In this document: positions 36,686-44,852 of the stretch, piece by piece
Numbering within the stretch: the stretch's first letter is position 1
Layout of the letters: each line of letters begins with the position of its first letter
NCBI RefSeq assembly: GCF_018145655.1
Contig: NZ_JAGSSY010000004.1
Location: 62,001-126,000, forward strand
Reading direction: 5' to 3'
Length of the DNA stretch: 64,000 nt
Source: Campylobacter anatolicus
Lineage (GTDB): Bacteria; Campylobacterota; Campylobacteria; Campylobacterales; Campylobacteraceae
Translations under genes and position numbers: made by a program
Notes under the pieces: model-generated
The model's input: the letters and a program-made list of their open reading frames with translations, nothing else
The model's database searches: none
Told to the model about the DNA's origin: nothing

Positions 36686-36811
36686 TTAATTTAATAAGCT
36701 ATCGTCATTACTCATAAGTGTTCCTGCTTCTAAGCCTAAGTCATATTCGACATTTAGCTCATAAAATCTACGCTCATTTTCATCTATATACTCACTTGAA
36801 ACACTCACAGC
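36686..36811 (-). other. Open -1 frame downstream of A7 slippery sequence
   Basis: Reading GCT from 36811 in the -1 frame gives 41 acidic, protein-like residues starting AVSVSSEYIDENERRFYELN, up to TAA. No ATG with a ribosome site exists; a GTG lies two codons in. The sequence A-AAA-AAG at the junction is the dnaX-type slippery heptamer in the right register. Confidence 0.45.
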
Positions 36812-38070
36812 TTTTTTTCATCGCTTATTTCTTGCATATCGTCATCTTGATATTGATTTGGAGAACGGAAAGCGTCGCTTAAATTTCTGATTGATTGCAC
36901 AGCCTGCATTCCATATCCTGCAATTTTAAGACTATTTGTCAAATAAAGTTGTGAGTTTGTGAGCGTATCTCTTGCTGTTGGACTTATTGCATTATAAAGG
37001 TCTGCTGTTTGGTTCGCTCCTTGTGAGTGGGCTATATTTTGATTTGGTAGTGTTGAAGCTGTTCCTTTTGCTGTTGTGCCTATTGTTTGTAGTGCCCCAC
37101 CAATTGCACCTACTGCTGAAATAGCTGAGCCAATATAACCAACATAGCTACCAAATTTTACAATAGAATTTGAACCAAAATAATGACCAAAAAGAGATAT
37201 TGACATACCTATACTACCTATTATTCCACCAATTGCAGCCATTCCGCTCCAGCTAACCAAACTGCCAATTGAGCTTAAAGCACCAAAAGAAAAATATGTA
37301 AGTGCTGCTGTTGCTAGTATGGGAATATTTGATTTCAAACTTTGCATAAAACGTTTAAAAGGATTACTGCTTTTTTTCTTATTCTTCTTGGGGTAGTAGG
37401 TTGCTGTAAAAATTTCATTCCAGTGTTCAATAAAATATTTTTTACCACCGACAAACATATTATTATTAGCCCAAAAAGCAGGAGCAACAAAGGAATTTGA
37501 ATGTGTTTTAAAATGTCTATGTCTTACTATAAAACCCTTATCTGTAAAAAACCAATCATCCCTACCCCATAAAACACCATCACCACAATTTGTTTCTGCT
37601 ATTTTGAAACGTCCTGAACCACTATCTATTATTTTGCCATATTTAGTTGGTGGAATAACCTGTTCTGTATATACTTTTTCGCCAACTATTAGCCATTGAG
37701 TATCATTTGTTATTCCAGAGCTATAATCTCCAGAGAATTTTTCTTTTGGATTTTGACCATTAAAAAGTTGAGACAATCCAAGATTTAATCTTCCTTCATA
37801 TGTATATGGCTGAACTCCACCCGTATAGACATAGTAATTCTTTATAAAATATATTAGCCCCTTATTTGTTAATAAATAATCAGCACGAATACTAACACCT
37901 CCCGTATTTGCCAATGGGTCAATTTTCTGTGCCTTACGAACAAGTTGCATATGTAATAACTCATATTGTTTGCTTCTATTAATCGCATCCCAGACACTTC
38001 CATTTTTTGCATCATCAAAATAATTACCTGAAGTCTCTTCAAACCAATGTGCATTTTTGCCTTGTGCCAT
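36805..38070 (-). CDS. Prophage protein with hydrophobic C-terminal half, possible frameshifted C-terminus
   Basis: This 421-residue protein starts MAQGKNAHWFEETSGNYFDD. The N-terminal 240 residues are soluble, with many aromatic residues. Residues 255-340 hold several Gly/Ser/Ala/Ile-rich hydrophobic segments such as AAIGGIIGSIGMSISLFGH. I do not recognise the family; position at the end of the late operon suggests a virion or tail component. The zero frame ends EKKL-stop. Over the A7 tract just before the stop (36812-36818), a -1 shift would add 41 residues, ending at TAA 36686-36688. Confidence 0.6.
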   Translation of the reverse strand: MAQGKNAHWFEETSGNYFDDAKNGSVWDAINRSKQYELLHMQLVRKAQKIDPLANTGGVSIRADYLLTNKGLIYFIKNYYVYTGGVQPYTYEGRLNLGLSQLFNGQNPKEKFSGDYSSGITNDTQWLIVGEKVYTEQVIPPTKYGKIIDSGSGRFKIAETNCGDGVLWGRDDWFFTDKGFIVRHRHFKTHSNSFVAPAFWANNNMFVGGKKYFIEHWNEIFTATYYPKKNKKKSSNPFKRFMQSLKSNIPILATAALTYFSFGALSSIGSLVSWSGMAAIGGIIGSIGMSISLFGHYFGSNSIVKFGSYVGYIGSAISAVGAIGGALQTIGTTAKGTASTLPNQNIAHSQGANQTADLYNAISPTARDTLTNSQLYLTNSLKIAGYGMQAVQSIRNLSDAFRSPNQYQDDDMQEISDEKKL

Positions 38071-38088
38071 TGTTGGTATTCTTTACCT

Positions 38089-38604
38089 TTACGTAGTAAT
38101 CTTATCTATTGCGTCAAACATTTTTGTAGTCATATCTGCTGGTGGTGTTAGTCCGCCAACTGAATACCCAAATACACTATCTTTTAGGAGTGTTGCCTCT
38201 TGAATTCTAAGTCTATCATCATAACTTATAATCTCACGTTCTATTGCTCTTTTTCTTGCCTCTTCACTGTCTTTTTGTGTCTTTACTAGTTCTGTTCTTG
38301 CTTTGTTAAATTCAAGCTCTGCTTGTGCCAATAAAAGTTTTTTCTCTGTAAGCTTCAACTCTTTACTTGCTAAAAGTAGCCTAAGTGCAATATCTTGGCT
38401 TGAAGTTGTCACTGTTTGCAGTAGTGAAGTTAGTGCGGATAGCTTTGCATTTAGTGTTTTTTCATCACTTATACCATATTTTTCAAATGTTTCATCTATT
38501 TTTTTAACTAACTTGTCATATGGTGCATTTTCAGCCATTGTTTGAGCTAGAATTTCCTTATAAGCCTCTTTGTATTCTTCAAGTGTTTGTAAAATTTCAG
38601 CCAT
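38089..38604 (-). CDS. Prophage coiled-coil protein
   Basis: It has 171 residues from the ATG at 38604, which follows an aaagagagaa site; an ATG further upstream (38652) lies inside the preceding gene. The sequence has long charged helices (KELKLTEKKLLLAQAELEFN area) typical of a coiled coil. It ends in a short Gly-rich tail. There is no recognised family. It lies between a DUF5675 gene and the terminal hydrophobic protein in the late operon. Confidence 0.55.
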   Translation of the reverse strand: MAEILQTLEEYKEAYKEILAQTMAENAPYDKLVKKIDETFEKYGISDEKTLNAKLSALTSLLQTVTTSSQDIALRLLLASKELKLTEKKLLLAQAELEFNKARTELVKTQKDSEEARKRAIEREIISYDDRLRIQEATLLKDSVFGYSVGGLTPPADMTTKMFDAIDKITT

Positions 38605-39052
38605 TGTTTTTATTCTCTCTTTGTGTTTTATGGGTTTTTGTTTGTAGTCCATTTTTTATCTCTACCCTAAAATTTTCACCCTTTGTAAGCTCTAAAAATC
38701 TGCTTAGCGTGGCTTTTGAGTTAAATACGCCCTGATTGTTATACTCGCTACCTAGCAAGATACAACCCTGCGTATCCAAAGGATAGTTTCCAGCGTGGAT
38801 TAAGATATACCGCTCACGGCTAACGCTTTCATTAAATAAAAGTGGTAAAGTCATCTTAAAATGTGGGCTTTTATGCCACACTACGTTATAAATCCCAGCT
38901 GGTATGCGTCTGTCTAAATTTGGTGTGGTTGTATCACTCCCGGCTGGTTCAAGGCTAAAGCCAGTAAGTAAAATTTCATCATCCCTTAAAAGCTTAAAGC
39001 GTCCGATAGTGCCGTCATCTATCTCTTTAAATCTTTGAATTTTAAGTATCAT
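38597..39052 (-). CDS. DUF5675 family protein
   Basis: This 151-residue protein has the pattern IPAGIYNVVWHKSPHFK and YILIHAGNYPLDTQGCILLG. That region holds the conserved His and Cys of DUF5675, a phage-associated family in lysis and tail neighbourhoods. A peptidoglycan-related role has been suspected because of the L,D-transpeptidase-like HxGNxxxxxxGC spacing, but I cannot prove catalysis. It overlaps the coiled-coil gene by eight bases. Confidence 0.75.
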   Translation of the reverse strand: MILKIQRFKEIDDGTIGRFKLLRDDEILLTGFSLEPAGSDTTTPNLDRRIPAGIYNVVWHKSPHFKMTLPLLFNESVSRERYILIHAGNYPLDTQGCILLGSEYNNQGVFNSKATLSRFLELTKGENFRVEIKNGLQTKTHKTQRENKNNG

Positions 39053-39074
39053 TGTAAATTTTAAGAATAATTTG

Positions 39075-39080
39075 TATAAT
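39075..39080 (+). promoter_or_regulatory. -10 element of the small toxin-like gene
   Basis: tataat preceded by ttg lies about 7 bases before a 5' hairpin that would begin the mRNA. This fits epsilonproteobacterial sigma-70 promoters, which often lack a clear -35. Confidence 0.55.
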
Positions 39081-39133
39081 TAGGCTAGAGGGTCGCAACC
39101 TCCAGCCTAAATTACACCTCAGAAAGAGAGGTG
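39081..39133 (+). promoter_or_regulatory. Two leader hairpins, the second hiding the ribosome site
   Basis: Hairpin one pairs 39081-39091 with 39099-39109 (taggctagagg/cctccagccta, one mismatch). Hairpin two pairs cacctc (39115-39120) with gaggtg (39128-39133), and the latter is the Shine-Dalgarno sequence of the peptide ORF. Translation should be low unless this stem opens. Confidence 0.65.
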
Positions 39134-39138
39134 AGTTT

Positions 39139-39201
39139 ATGCTTAAAAACCTAATTGTCATAATTATACTACTTTGTATAATTATAGTCAAGGCTTACTA
39201 A
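39139..39201 (+). CDS. Ibs-like 20-residue hydrophobic peptide, candidate type I toxin
   Basis: The peptide is MLKN followed by a run of Leu, Ile and Val with one Cys, ending KAY. E. coli Ibs toxins have nearly the same design: 18-19 residues, a basic start, an aliphatic core and a terminal AY. The ORF has a strong but sequestered ribosome site. It is on the plus strand, opposite to all neighbouring prophage genes, with its own promoter and terminator. An antisense promoter lies inside it. Such peptides insert in the inner membrane and depolarise it. Confidence 0.7.
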   Translation: MLKNLIVIIILLCIIIVKAY

Positions 39202-39207
39202 TAAGCC

Positions 39208-39240
39208 ACCTTGTCACATAAGTGACAAGGTTTAGGATTT
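39208..39240 (+). terminator. Terminator of the toxin-like transcript
   Basis: Perfect 10-base arms accttgtcac (39208-39217) and gtgacaaggt (39222-39231) with loop ataa lie six bases after the stop, followed by ttaggattttt. Confidence 0.75.
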
Positions 39241-39259
39241 TTGCCTCTAGCCGTTTAAA

Positions 39260-39574
39260 TTACTCCTCGTAACTCCTTTCATTATTTTTTAATTTGCTAT
39301 CTATAAATTTATCCACTATCGCCGTAGCCCACTCAGCACCACGCCACGCAAAAAAGCCACCGATTGCAAGGCTAGGGTTTTGCTGGGCGATATAATAAAA
39401 TGCTATCTCATAAGTCATCCAACATAAAAAGGTCGATGATATGGCTCCAATTACAAAGTAGATAAACCTTTGCTTTAGGCTCTTTGGTCGCTCATCTTTA
39501 GCGTGGGATAAAAACCCAGCCACTAAGCCAACCATTAACACCCAAAATAAATAGCTGTTTTTAAAATCATTCAT
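39260..39574 (-). CDS. Phage holin
   Basis: This 104-residue protein has an N-terminal hydrophobic segment (YLFWVLMVGLVAGFL). A second follows at FIYFVIGAISSTFLCWMTYE, then a third weaker one near AIGGFFAWRGAEWATAIV, and a charged tail KLKNNERSYEE. The pattern fits LydA-like/superfamily III holins, which form the membrane hole at lysis. It overlaps the spanin lipoprotein gene by eight bases. Confidence 0.72.
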   Translation of the reverse strand: MNDFKNSYLFWVLMVGLVAGFLSHAKDERPKSLKQRFIYFVIGAISSTFLCWMTYEIAFYYIAQQNPSLAIGGFFAWRGAEWATAIVDKFIDSKLKNNERSYEE

Positions 39575-39791
39575 TTACACACTCCATTAATAATTCATCG
39601 ACTATAAGAACATACTGCACGACTTCATCAAAGCTCTCTGGCTTATTTGGGCCATAAGTCGGCAAGGTTGGAAGGTCATCTTTGTTTAGGCATTTTATAG
39701 GGATGTATTGCTTTTTATACTCGGTTATTATCTGTTTATCCGCACAGCCTAAAAATGCAAAAAGGGCTAAAAATATGAGAATTCGTTTCAT
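39567..39791 (-). CDS. Small lipoprotein, o-spanin (Rz1) candidate
   Basis: This 74-residue protein has a signal peptide MKRILIFLALFAFLGC; Cys16 is in a lipobox (FLGC). The mature part is short and contains three prolines (LPTLPTYGP). Rz1-type outer-membrane spanin subunits are small Pro-containing lipoproteins and lie next to the i-spanin, as here. Confidence 0.65.
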   Translation of the reverse strand: MKRILIFLALFAFLGCADKQIITEYKKQYIPIKCLNKDDLPTLPTYGPNKPESFDEVVQYVLIVDELLMECVNE

Positions 39792-40189
39792 TGTCTATTT
39801 TCCTTTAGTTTGTTTAGCATATCCTTTGTGGCTCTTTCATAATAGCCCTTTATCTCTATGCACTCGCTATTTTTAGGTGCTTTTACGCTCTGTTTGGCTT
39901 TAACATTTGCGGTTATCTTTGCTATGTTTGGCTTATTTGCTTCTAGCTCTTTAAATTTCGCGTTTTGTTCGTCTATTTTAGCGTTGCAAGTGGTTAAATT
40001 TGAGCGGATAAGCTCACTCTCTAACCGATAAATCCCTATCTTTTCATTTGCGATTTTTAGCTGTCTATTTAGCATTTGATTTAGACTAAACAAAGCAAAG
40101 CTCACACCCATGCAAAAAGCTAAAAGGGCGTAAATGACAGCGTTTGATTTAAGTAAATTTTATAAAAAGTTCATTAGAATTTTAAACAT
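39788..40189 (-). pseudogene. i-spanin (Rz) gene with an in-frame stop in the membrane anchor
   Basis: From the ATG at 40111 the protein has 107 residues: a hydrophobic start, a coiled coil (LESELIRSNLTTCNAKIDEQ) and a Lys-rich tail. The membrane helix really begins upstream (NAVIYALLAFCMGVSFALFS), in frame with an ATG at 40189. That ATG has a strong agggag site, but a TAA at 40160-40162 interrupts after nine codons. The protein starting at 40111 would keep only part of its helix. Either the gene is disabled or a non-ATG codon is used. Confidence 0.5.
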
Positions 40190-40605
40190 CTATACTCCCT
40201 ATATCTTAACTTATGATATACTCTACAAGAGTAGTAAAAGCAATTAACTTTAAAACGACTACAGTTTAAAGCTATCATCATCTGCTTTAATATCTCATCA
40301 GCTTGTCTGTATTCTTCTTTATCACATAAATAATCGTGCACTACTATAGCTGAGAGATACTCTGGACTATTTGGTGGAAATAACCACCAAAGAAGTCTTG
40401 GTGTATTAGCTCCATTAGTTTTATACTCTTTAGGCACTTTAATGGTGTCATAGGTATATTCAGCTACTAATTCAAATCTATCTTTTGAGTAAGGTTTTAA
40501 GATAGGACGAGATATAGTTATTATCTCACTCTTGTTTTTATCACTTACTTTAATTAAAGCTCTTTTAGCAAATAAAGTAGTTATAAACTTAATCATTGCT
40601 ATCAC
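40174..40605 (-). CDS. DUF1353 family protein
   Basis: This 143-residue protein has the family pattern of VPKEYKTNGANTPRLLWWLF and AIVVHDYLCDKEEYRQADEI, with conserved HDYLC. DUF1353 proteins are frequent in phage tail and lysis regions, and no biochemical role is established. It overlaps the preceding gene by 17 bases. Confidence 0.8.
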   Translation of the reverse strand: MIAMIKFITTLFAKRALIKVSDKNKSEIITISRPILKPYSKDRFELVAEYTYDTIKVPKEYKTNGANTPRLLWWLFPPNSPEYLSAIVVHDYLCDKEEYRQADEILKQMMIALNCSRFKVNCFYYSCRVYHKLRYREYRCLKF

Positions 40606-41044
40606 CTTTAAATTCAGGCATACTAGCTAAGACTTCATTTATATCTGTAGAAGTTATATCTATCTTACCACTTTTAACATCCTCTAAGACCTTATAACCC
40701 CAAGCCCAGACATTAGCTCTCCACTTACCAAAATTAATAGCTTCTGTTTGAAATACATTTTCATAACCTGCATAACTAACCGCTGAGACTATGCTGTCAT
40801 AACCTTTCTCTTTAGCCTTTTGATCTAGTATGGTTTGAACTCTGTTTTTAAACTCTGCTTCAAGAATAGGTAAAAACTCAGCTAAATTTGATCTATCTCT
40901 TAACTCTTGGGGTAAGCTTACCGCTTTAGCAAAGCTTACATTATCATTAGTAGCCACATAAGTCTGTCCGTTAAGTGCTCCTACAAATTCAAAATTTATA
41001 CTATTCCATCTTGTATCTTTTACATCTGCTATATAATATTTCAT
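40589..41044 (-). CDS. Tail-fibre-associated protein, possible assembly chaperone
   Basis: This 151-residue protein lies four bases after the tail fibre gene. The C-terminal part has NRVQTILDQKAKEKGYDSIVSA and FGKWRANVWAWGYKVL. That resembles the DUF4376-type domain of tail-fibre accessory proteins (a GYDSI.SA segment and a W.A..W helix). A role in fibre assembly is inferred from this and from position. Confidence 0.6.
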   Translation of the reverse strand: MKYYIADVKDTRWNSINFEFVGALNGQTYVATNDNVSFAKAVSLPQELRDRSNLAEFLPILEAEFKNRVQTILDQKAKEKGYDSIVSAVSYAGYENVFQTEAINFGKWRANVWAWGYKVLEDVKSGKIDITSTDINEVLASMPEFKGDSND

Positions 41045-41048
41045 CTTC

Positions 41049-43274
41049 TTATCTCCTTGTTATCATCAAAGGTATTGCCTCTATACCTATGCTATTTTCA
41101 GTTGTGCTGATATTATCTGCGTGTCTACCTGCACCCTTATAAATTCTTAACCCATCGCTAAAGTATAAAGTCGATCCAAGTGTCTCATAATCACTAAAAG
41201 CTGTAGCTATCTCTCTTATCTCATCAACAGCTATTGGCAGATCAAGCTTTGTATATTTAAAGTTTTTCATAAGATATTTTGCATTTTCAGTAGCCGCTTG
41301 GATAGTGTTAAGACCAAATACAGCAGGGTTTATTACTGTTGAAGTATTACTAATTCCTTCTATATTAGAGAGTAAGTGCAAATCACCATTATCCATATAA
41401 ACAAGCAAAGTAAACCACATTAATTGATAAGAGTGTATAAGCTCTATCTTTTTAACCCCGCTAACATATAGCTCAAAACCATTTTGATGTCTTACTATAT
41501 TCCCATCACTACCTTTTAAAGAACCAAGGCTCTCGTGAGCGGTGCAAATATATAGCTTACCATCATTTTCAAGCAAGAATGCTATATTATCACTTAAGAT
41601 AATGCATTGCTTTACATTCTCAAACGGTGTTCCATCACCTTTTGCTACTATCATTGGAGTGTTTGTAGAGTGATTATTACTAACAATCTTTCCTAAAACT
41701 TTACCAATTAACCCACAAGCATAACATCTGTTATTTTTTATAAAACAAAAACTATCATTAAAGTAGTTACTATCTCCAAGTCTTGCTGAACCATTTTCTG
41801 CAGTATAAAACCAATCTACATCACTAGCTAGTAAAGTTGGGTTTAACACTTGTCTACCCATACTTCCTATACTACCATTATTATTGTATCCACAACCATA
41901 AATATCATACTTACCATTATCTTTAAGAATTTGAAAATACGTATTAAGTGTTCCTGTTACCCATATCTTAACTATACTCTTACCACTTAAAAATTCATTC
42001 TTTACAAAAGTGCTTGGTGATACCTTTGTCCCAATACCAAGCTCTCCATCATTATTAGCACCACAGACATAAACATCACCATTTTTAAGCATTACAAAGG
42101 TTGATTTATAATGAACGTTAACCTGTGTAGTTGACATATATACACGAACTACTTCGCTTTCAAACTCAACTTTAGTTGGTATAACTACAATTTGTGTATG
42201 TCCGACACCTAGCTCTCCTCTGTTATTACTTCCCCAAACATAAATGTAGTTTTTACCCTTTGGTATTGCTATAAAACTTTCAGCTCCTGTATAGTTATAT
42301 TGCGTAACAAGGTCTATGATCTCTTCATTATAAGGTAGAGCTAAACGTTGTGGTTTTGCATATCTATCACGTGCGTGCTGACCGGGCATATAAAAAGAGT
42401 GCTCTGTTCTACCATTAACGATAATATCCCCATACTTTAATATTTCGTGAGTTTTAGCATCTCTTATAACCTCTTGATACATAAAAAGATACTTTATACC
42501 TGAAAGATGACTAAACAGCCTAACACCATTATAAGTTTTACTAGCTTGGCTTTTTATCTCATCTACACTCTGCTTTAAACTATCTAATTCAGTTTTTACA
42601 GCTTTGCTTATAGGTTTATTTAAATCACTTGTATTATCCACTTCATTAAGTCCGATATTTTCTTTTTTAAGTGTTATATCTTTTGTCCCATCAAATTCTA
42701 TACCCGATATACTACGCGGCGTTTCCAGTTTTGAGGCACTAACAGCATTTGCATTTTTATCAAGTTTTGTATCCAAAGCAATATTTAAACTAGCCTCTTG
42801 ACTTTCTGAAACAATTTGTTGAATAGTTAAGCTAATCTCATCTTTTACTTGTTTTACCAATTGAGTAATTTTGCTTGAACTATAAACACATACGCTTGAA
42901 ATTTCATTGTCATTAATAATCCCATCGCTTTTTGTTTTAATAAGTTGATTTATTTCATCAAGTAAGGTTTTTATACCATTATTTTTTAATGCAGTGCTTA
43001 TGTCGCCGAGTTCAGCCACTTTTGCGTTTGCACTGGCAAGGTCTTGATTAAATTTTTGTAGTGCTGTATCAAATTCCGACTTTGTTAGTTTAATTTCATC
43101 TTTAGTGGCAATAATTTGCTCTTTTGCGTTTTTTATATCTGTTTCAAACTCTTTAACTCCGGATGAGTTAAAATTATTTATTGCTATTTCTAGTTCATCA
43201 ACTTGCGTTAATAAAAATTGCAATGCTTCTAATTTTTCCTGTGCCAATTTTAGTTCATATATACTAGTTGCCAT
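41049..43274 (-). CDS. Tail fibre with coiled-coil shaft and RCC1-like propeller tip
   Basis: This 741-residue protein starts with about 170 residues of coiled coil (DELEIAINNFNSSGVKEFET region). A fibre repeat segment follows with KKENIGLNEVDNTSDLNKPI, a common phage fibre motif. From about residue 345 there are at least five RCC1-type blades, such as YVWGSNNRGELGVG, YVCGANNDGELGIG and YGCGYNNNGSIGS. This beta-propeller would be the receptor-binding tip. The last 70 residues are unlike RCC1. It is intact. Confidence 0.82.
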   Translation of the reverse strand: MATSIYELKLAQEKLEALQFLLTQVDELEIAINNFNSSGVKEFETDIKNAKEQIIATKDEIKLTKSEFDTALQKFNQDLASANAKVAELGDISTALKNNGIKTLLDEINQLIKTKSDGIINDNEISSVCVYSSSKITQLVKQVKDEISLTIQQIVSESQEASLNIALDTKLDKNANAVSASKLETPRSISGIEFDGTKDITLKKENIGLNEVDNTSDLNKPISKAVKTELDSLKQSVDEIKSQASKTYNGVRLFSHLSGIKYLFMYQEVIRDAKTHEILKYGDIIVNGRTEHSFYMPGQHARDRYAKPQRLALPYNEEIIDLVTQYNYTGAESFIAIPKGKNYIYVWGSNNRGELGVGHTQIVVIPTKVEFESEVVRVYMSTTQVNVHYKSTFVMLKNGDVYVCGANNDGELGIGTKVSPSTFVKNEFLSGKSIVKIWVTGTLNTYFQILKDNGKYDIYGCGYNNNGSIGSMGRQVLNPTLLASDVDWFYTAENGSARLGDSNYFNDSFCFIKNNRCYACGLIGKVLGKIVSNNHSTNTPMIVAKGDGTPFENVKQCIILSDNIAFLLENDGKLYICTAHESLGSLKGSDGNIVRHQNGFELYVSGVKKIELIHSYQLMWFTLLVYMDNGDLHLLSNIEGISNTSTVINPAVFGLNTIQAATENAKYLMKNFKYTKLDLPIAVDEIREIATAFSDYETLGSTLYFSDGLRIYKGAGRHADNISTTENSIGIEAIPLMITRR

Positions 43275-43276
43275 TG

Positions 43277-43390
43277 TTAAAACCCTGCCTTTTTTATACT
43301 CTCTTTAACTTGTTTAAGCCTTTGTGTGATTTGCTTAAAAAGCTTAAACAAATCAATATTTGCCAAATTCTTTATCTCTTTATCTAACAT
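43277..43390 (-). CDS. Small prophage ORF, 37 residues
   Basis: The peptide MLDKEIKNLANIDLFKLFKQ... is Lys-rich and helical. Its ATG overlaps the end of the upstream gene by 11 bases, with gagggg about 12 bases upstream. It ends just before the tail fibre start. Coupling suggests it is translated; no function is known. Confidence 0.45.
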   Translation of the reverse strand: MLDKEIKNLANIDLFKLFKQITQRLKQVKESIKKAGF

Positions 43391-43769
43391 CATCTATGCT
43401 AAGCCCCTCATTGGCGTTATATTGTGCTATTATCTCTAAGCTTTGCTGTCTATTAAAAGGCTCTTTGTTTAGCAAGTAAAGCACCTCATAAATTACAGCA
43501 TAGCTTAGCTCCTCATCAATCTGCAAATGCTCAGTATCACTTTTAAAATCAGGTTTTTTTGGTATGCGTATAAAAGTTTCATTGGCTAAATTCCTAAATA
43601 CCTGCATTTTTGGGCTTACGTAACGCTCCATTAGCTCACTAGGAGTGCATTTTGTAGCTACATAGAGCATAGCTTCTAAAAACAGTTCGCTTAAAATTTC
43701 ATCATCAGGGATTTTAATCCCTGACTTTCCCTTAAAGAGTAAAATTTCTTTTGCTCTTTTGCTTAGCAT
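43380..43769 (-). CDS. Prophage protein after the capsid gene
   Basis: This 129-residue protein begins LSKRAKEILLFKGKSGIKIP and is mostly helical. It starts one base after the capsid gene stop. Head completion or connector proteins occupy such a place in many phages, but no family is recognised here. Confidence 0.55.
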   Translation of the reverse strand: MLSKRAKEILLFKGKSGIKIPDDEILSELFLEAMLYVATKCTPSELMERYVSPKMQVFRNLANETFIRIPKKPDFKSDTEHLQIDEELSYAVIYEVLYLLNKEPFNRQQSLEIIAQYNANEGLSIDDVR

Positions 43770-43770
43770 T

Positions 43771-44757
43771 TTACGCCTTTAACCCAACGCCTATTGCAAA
43801 TGCGTCAGGTATCCTTACCTCAAGAGTGCCTTCGGTGTAGTAGTGCTTTTGTTTTGCTGTTTTGCTAGTTGGCACATCCTCAACATATGTAGGTGTAAGT
43901 AATCCGTACTTGGCGTGTGAAAAATCCCCAGCAATTAGCACGTCATCAAGTCCAAATTTAGCACTTAATAAGCGATGCATTCTGAAATTTGCCTTGCCAA
44001 AATCCGTTTCAAGCGAAACAACACGAGTGTTTATTGTCTTATCATTGCCAAATTGACGAGTTGCGATTTTGTTTATCGCTTTTTTAAGGTTTGCTCCGAT
44101 AAATACATCTTTTGGCGTTGCTCCGCTATCCCAAATTTGCTGTAAAATTTGACTTAATATATCCTCTGTTAAAACACCTGCTGTGCCTTGCCAGTCCCCA
44201 CTACTATCAAATGCTAAAACATTACCGCGTTTGCCACTTGAAAAAGCTGTTGCACCTTTTGCTACATAGTAAAATAGCCCTGCCATTTCAGAAGCAGTTG
44301 TATCTGTTCTAGCAGTTGGGGCTTTAAAAACTGAAGTTTTAACGTTACTATCTCTGCCAAGTCCTAAAAGAGCATATTCAATGTCGGCTTTATGCTCTTT
44401 TGCCTTTTTACTAATCTCATGAGCTAGTTCGTTTCCACCATAGGTTCTAACTGCCTGCATAGTCTTTGAAACCATAACGTCAGAGGTAAAAATTTGAGTG
44501 TTGTTAAACAGCTCAACTTTTGAGCTTTTATCAGCTCCTACAAAATCTGAAATTTCTAGCTGTGCATTCTTTTTTGGAGCAGATAGCGTATCTGTTATCC
44601 AGCTATGTTTTGTGCTAGATACCTTTGAGCCACTACCCATAAGTGAAAGCATAGGCGTTTCATCTGAACCTATAAGTAGGATTTTATCATAGACTGACGG
44701 AGCCAGTCCAACTCTTTGTGTTGCTGGAGATTGATACCCAGTTGAAGTTATTGCCAT
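43771..44757 (-). CDS. Major capsid protein, SU10 type (DUF5309-like)
   Basis: This 328-residue protein has the SU10-type pattern: an N-terminal helix and loop with LLIGSDETPMLSLMGSGSK, then HSWITDTLSAPKKNAQLEIS. DVMVSKTMQAVRTYGGNELA lies in the E-loop/spine region, and KAKEHKADIEYALLG follows. The C-terminus has the axial-domain features of HK97-fold capsids (LTPTYVEDVPTSKTAKQKHY). It is the single best structural marker of the prophage and is intact. Confidence 0.82.
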   Translation of the reverse strand: MAITSTGYQSPATQRVGLAPSVYDKILLIGSDETPMLSLMGSGSKVSSTKHSWITDTLSAPKKNAQLEISDFVGADKSSKVELFNNTQIFTSDVMVSKTMQAVRTYGGNELAHEISKKAKEHKADIEYALLGLGRDSNVKTSVFKAPTARTDTTASEMAGLFYYVAKGATAFSSGKRGNVLAFDSSGDWQGTAGVLTEDILSQILQQIWDSGATPKDVFIGANLKKAINKIATRQFGNDKTINTRVVSLETDFGKANFRMHRLLSAKFGLDDVLIAGDFSHAKYGLLTPTYVEDVPTSKTAKQKHYYTEGTLEVRIPDAFAIGVGLKA

Positions 44758-44852
44758 TTTCTATCCTTTATGATGAATTTGGCTTAGTTTATAAGTTCAG
44801 GGTATGCAAAAACTACCCATTTTTTGCAGTGATGAGTAATTTTTGATTTATT

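Larger units (their letters stand above)
39075..39156 (-). ncRNA. Predicted antisense RNA to the toxin-like mRNA (Sib-like antitoxin)
   Basis: On the minus strand a consensus promoter reads ttgact (39191-39186), 17 bases, tataat (39168-39163), entirely within the peptide ORF. Transcription would start near 39156 and cross the start codon and ribosome site. It would end around the hairpin at 39109-39081. An RNA of roughly 75-80 bases would be fully complementary to the toxin leader. The 3' end is uncertain, since only a moderate AT-rich tail follows the hairpin. Confidence 0.6.

Noticed and set aside
36419-36700. CRISPR-like array from the aggcaca repeats
   Set aside because: Only three seven-base copies with irregular spacing; no regular repeat-spacer pattern exists anywhere in the window.
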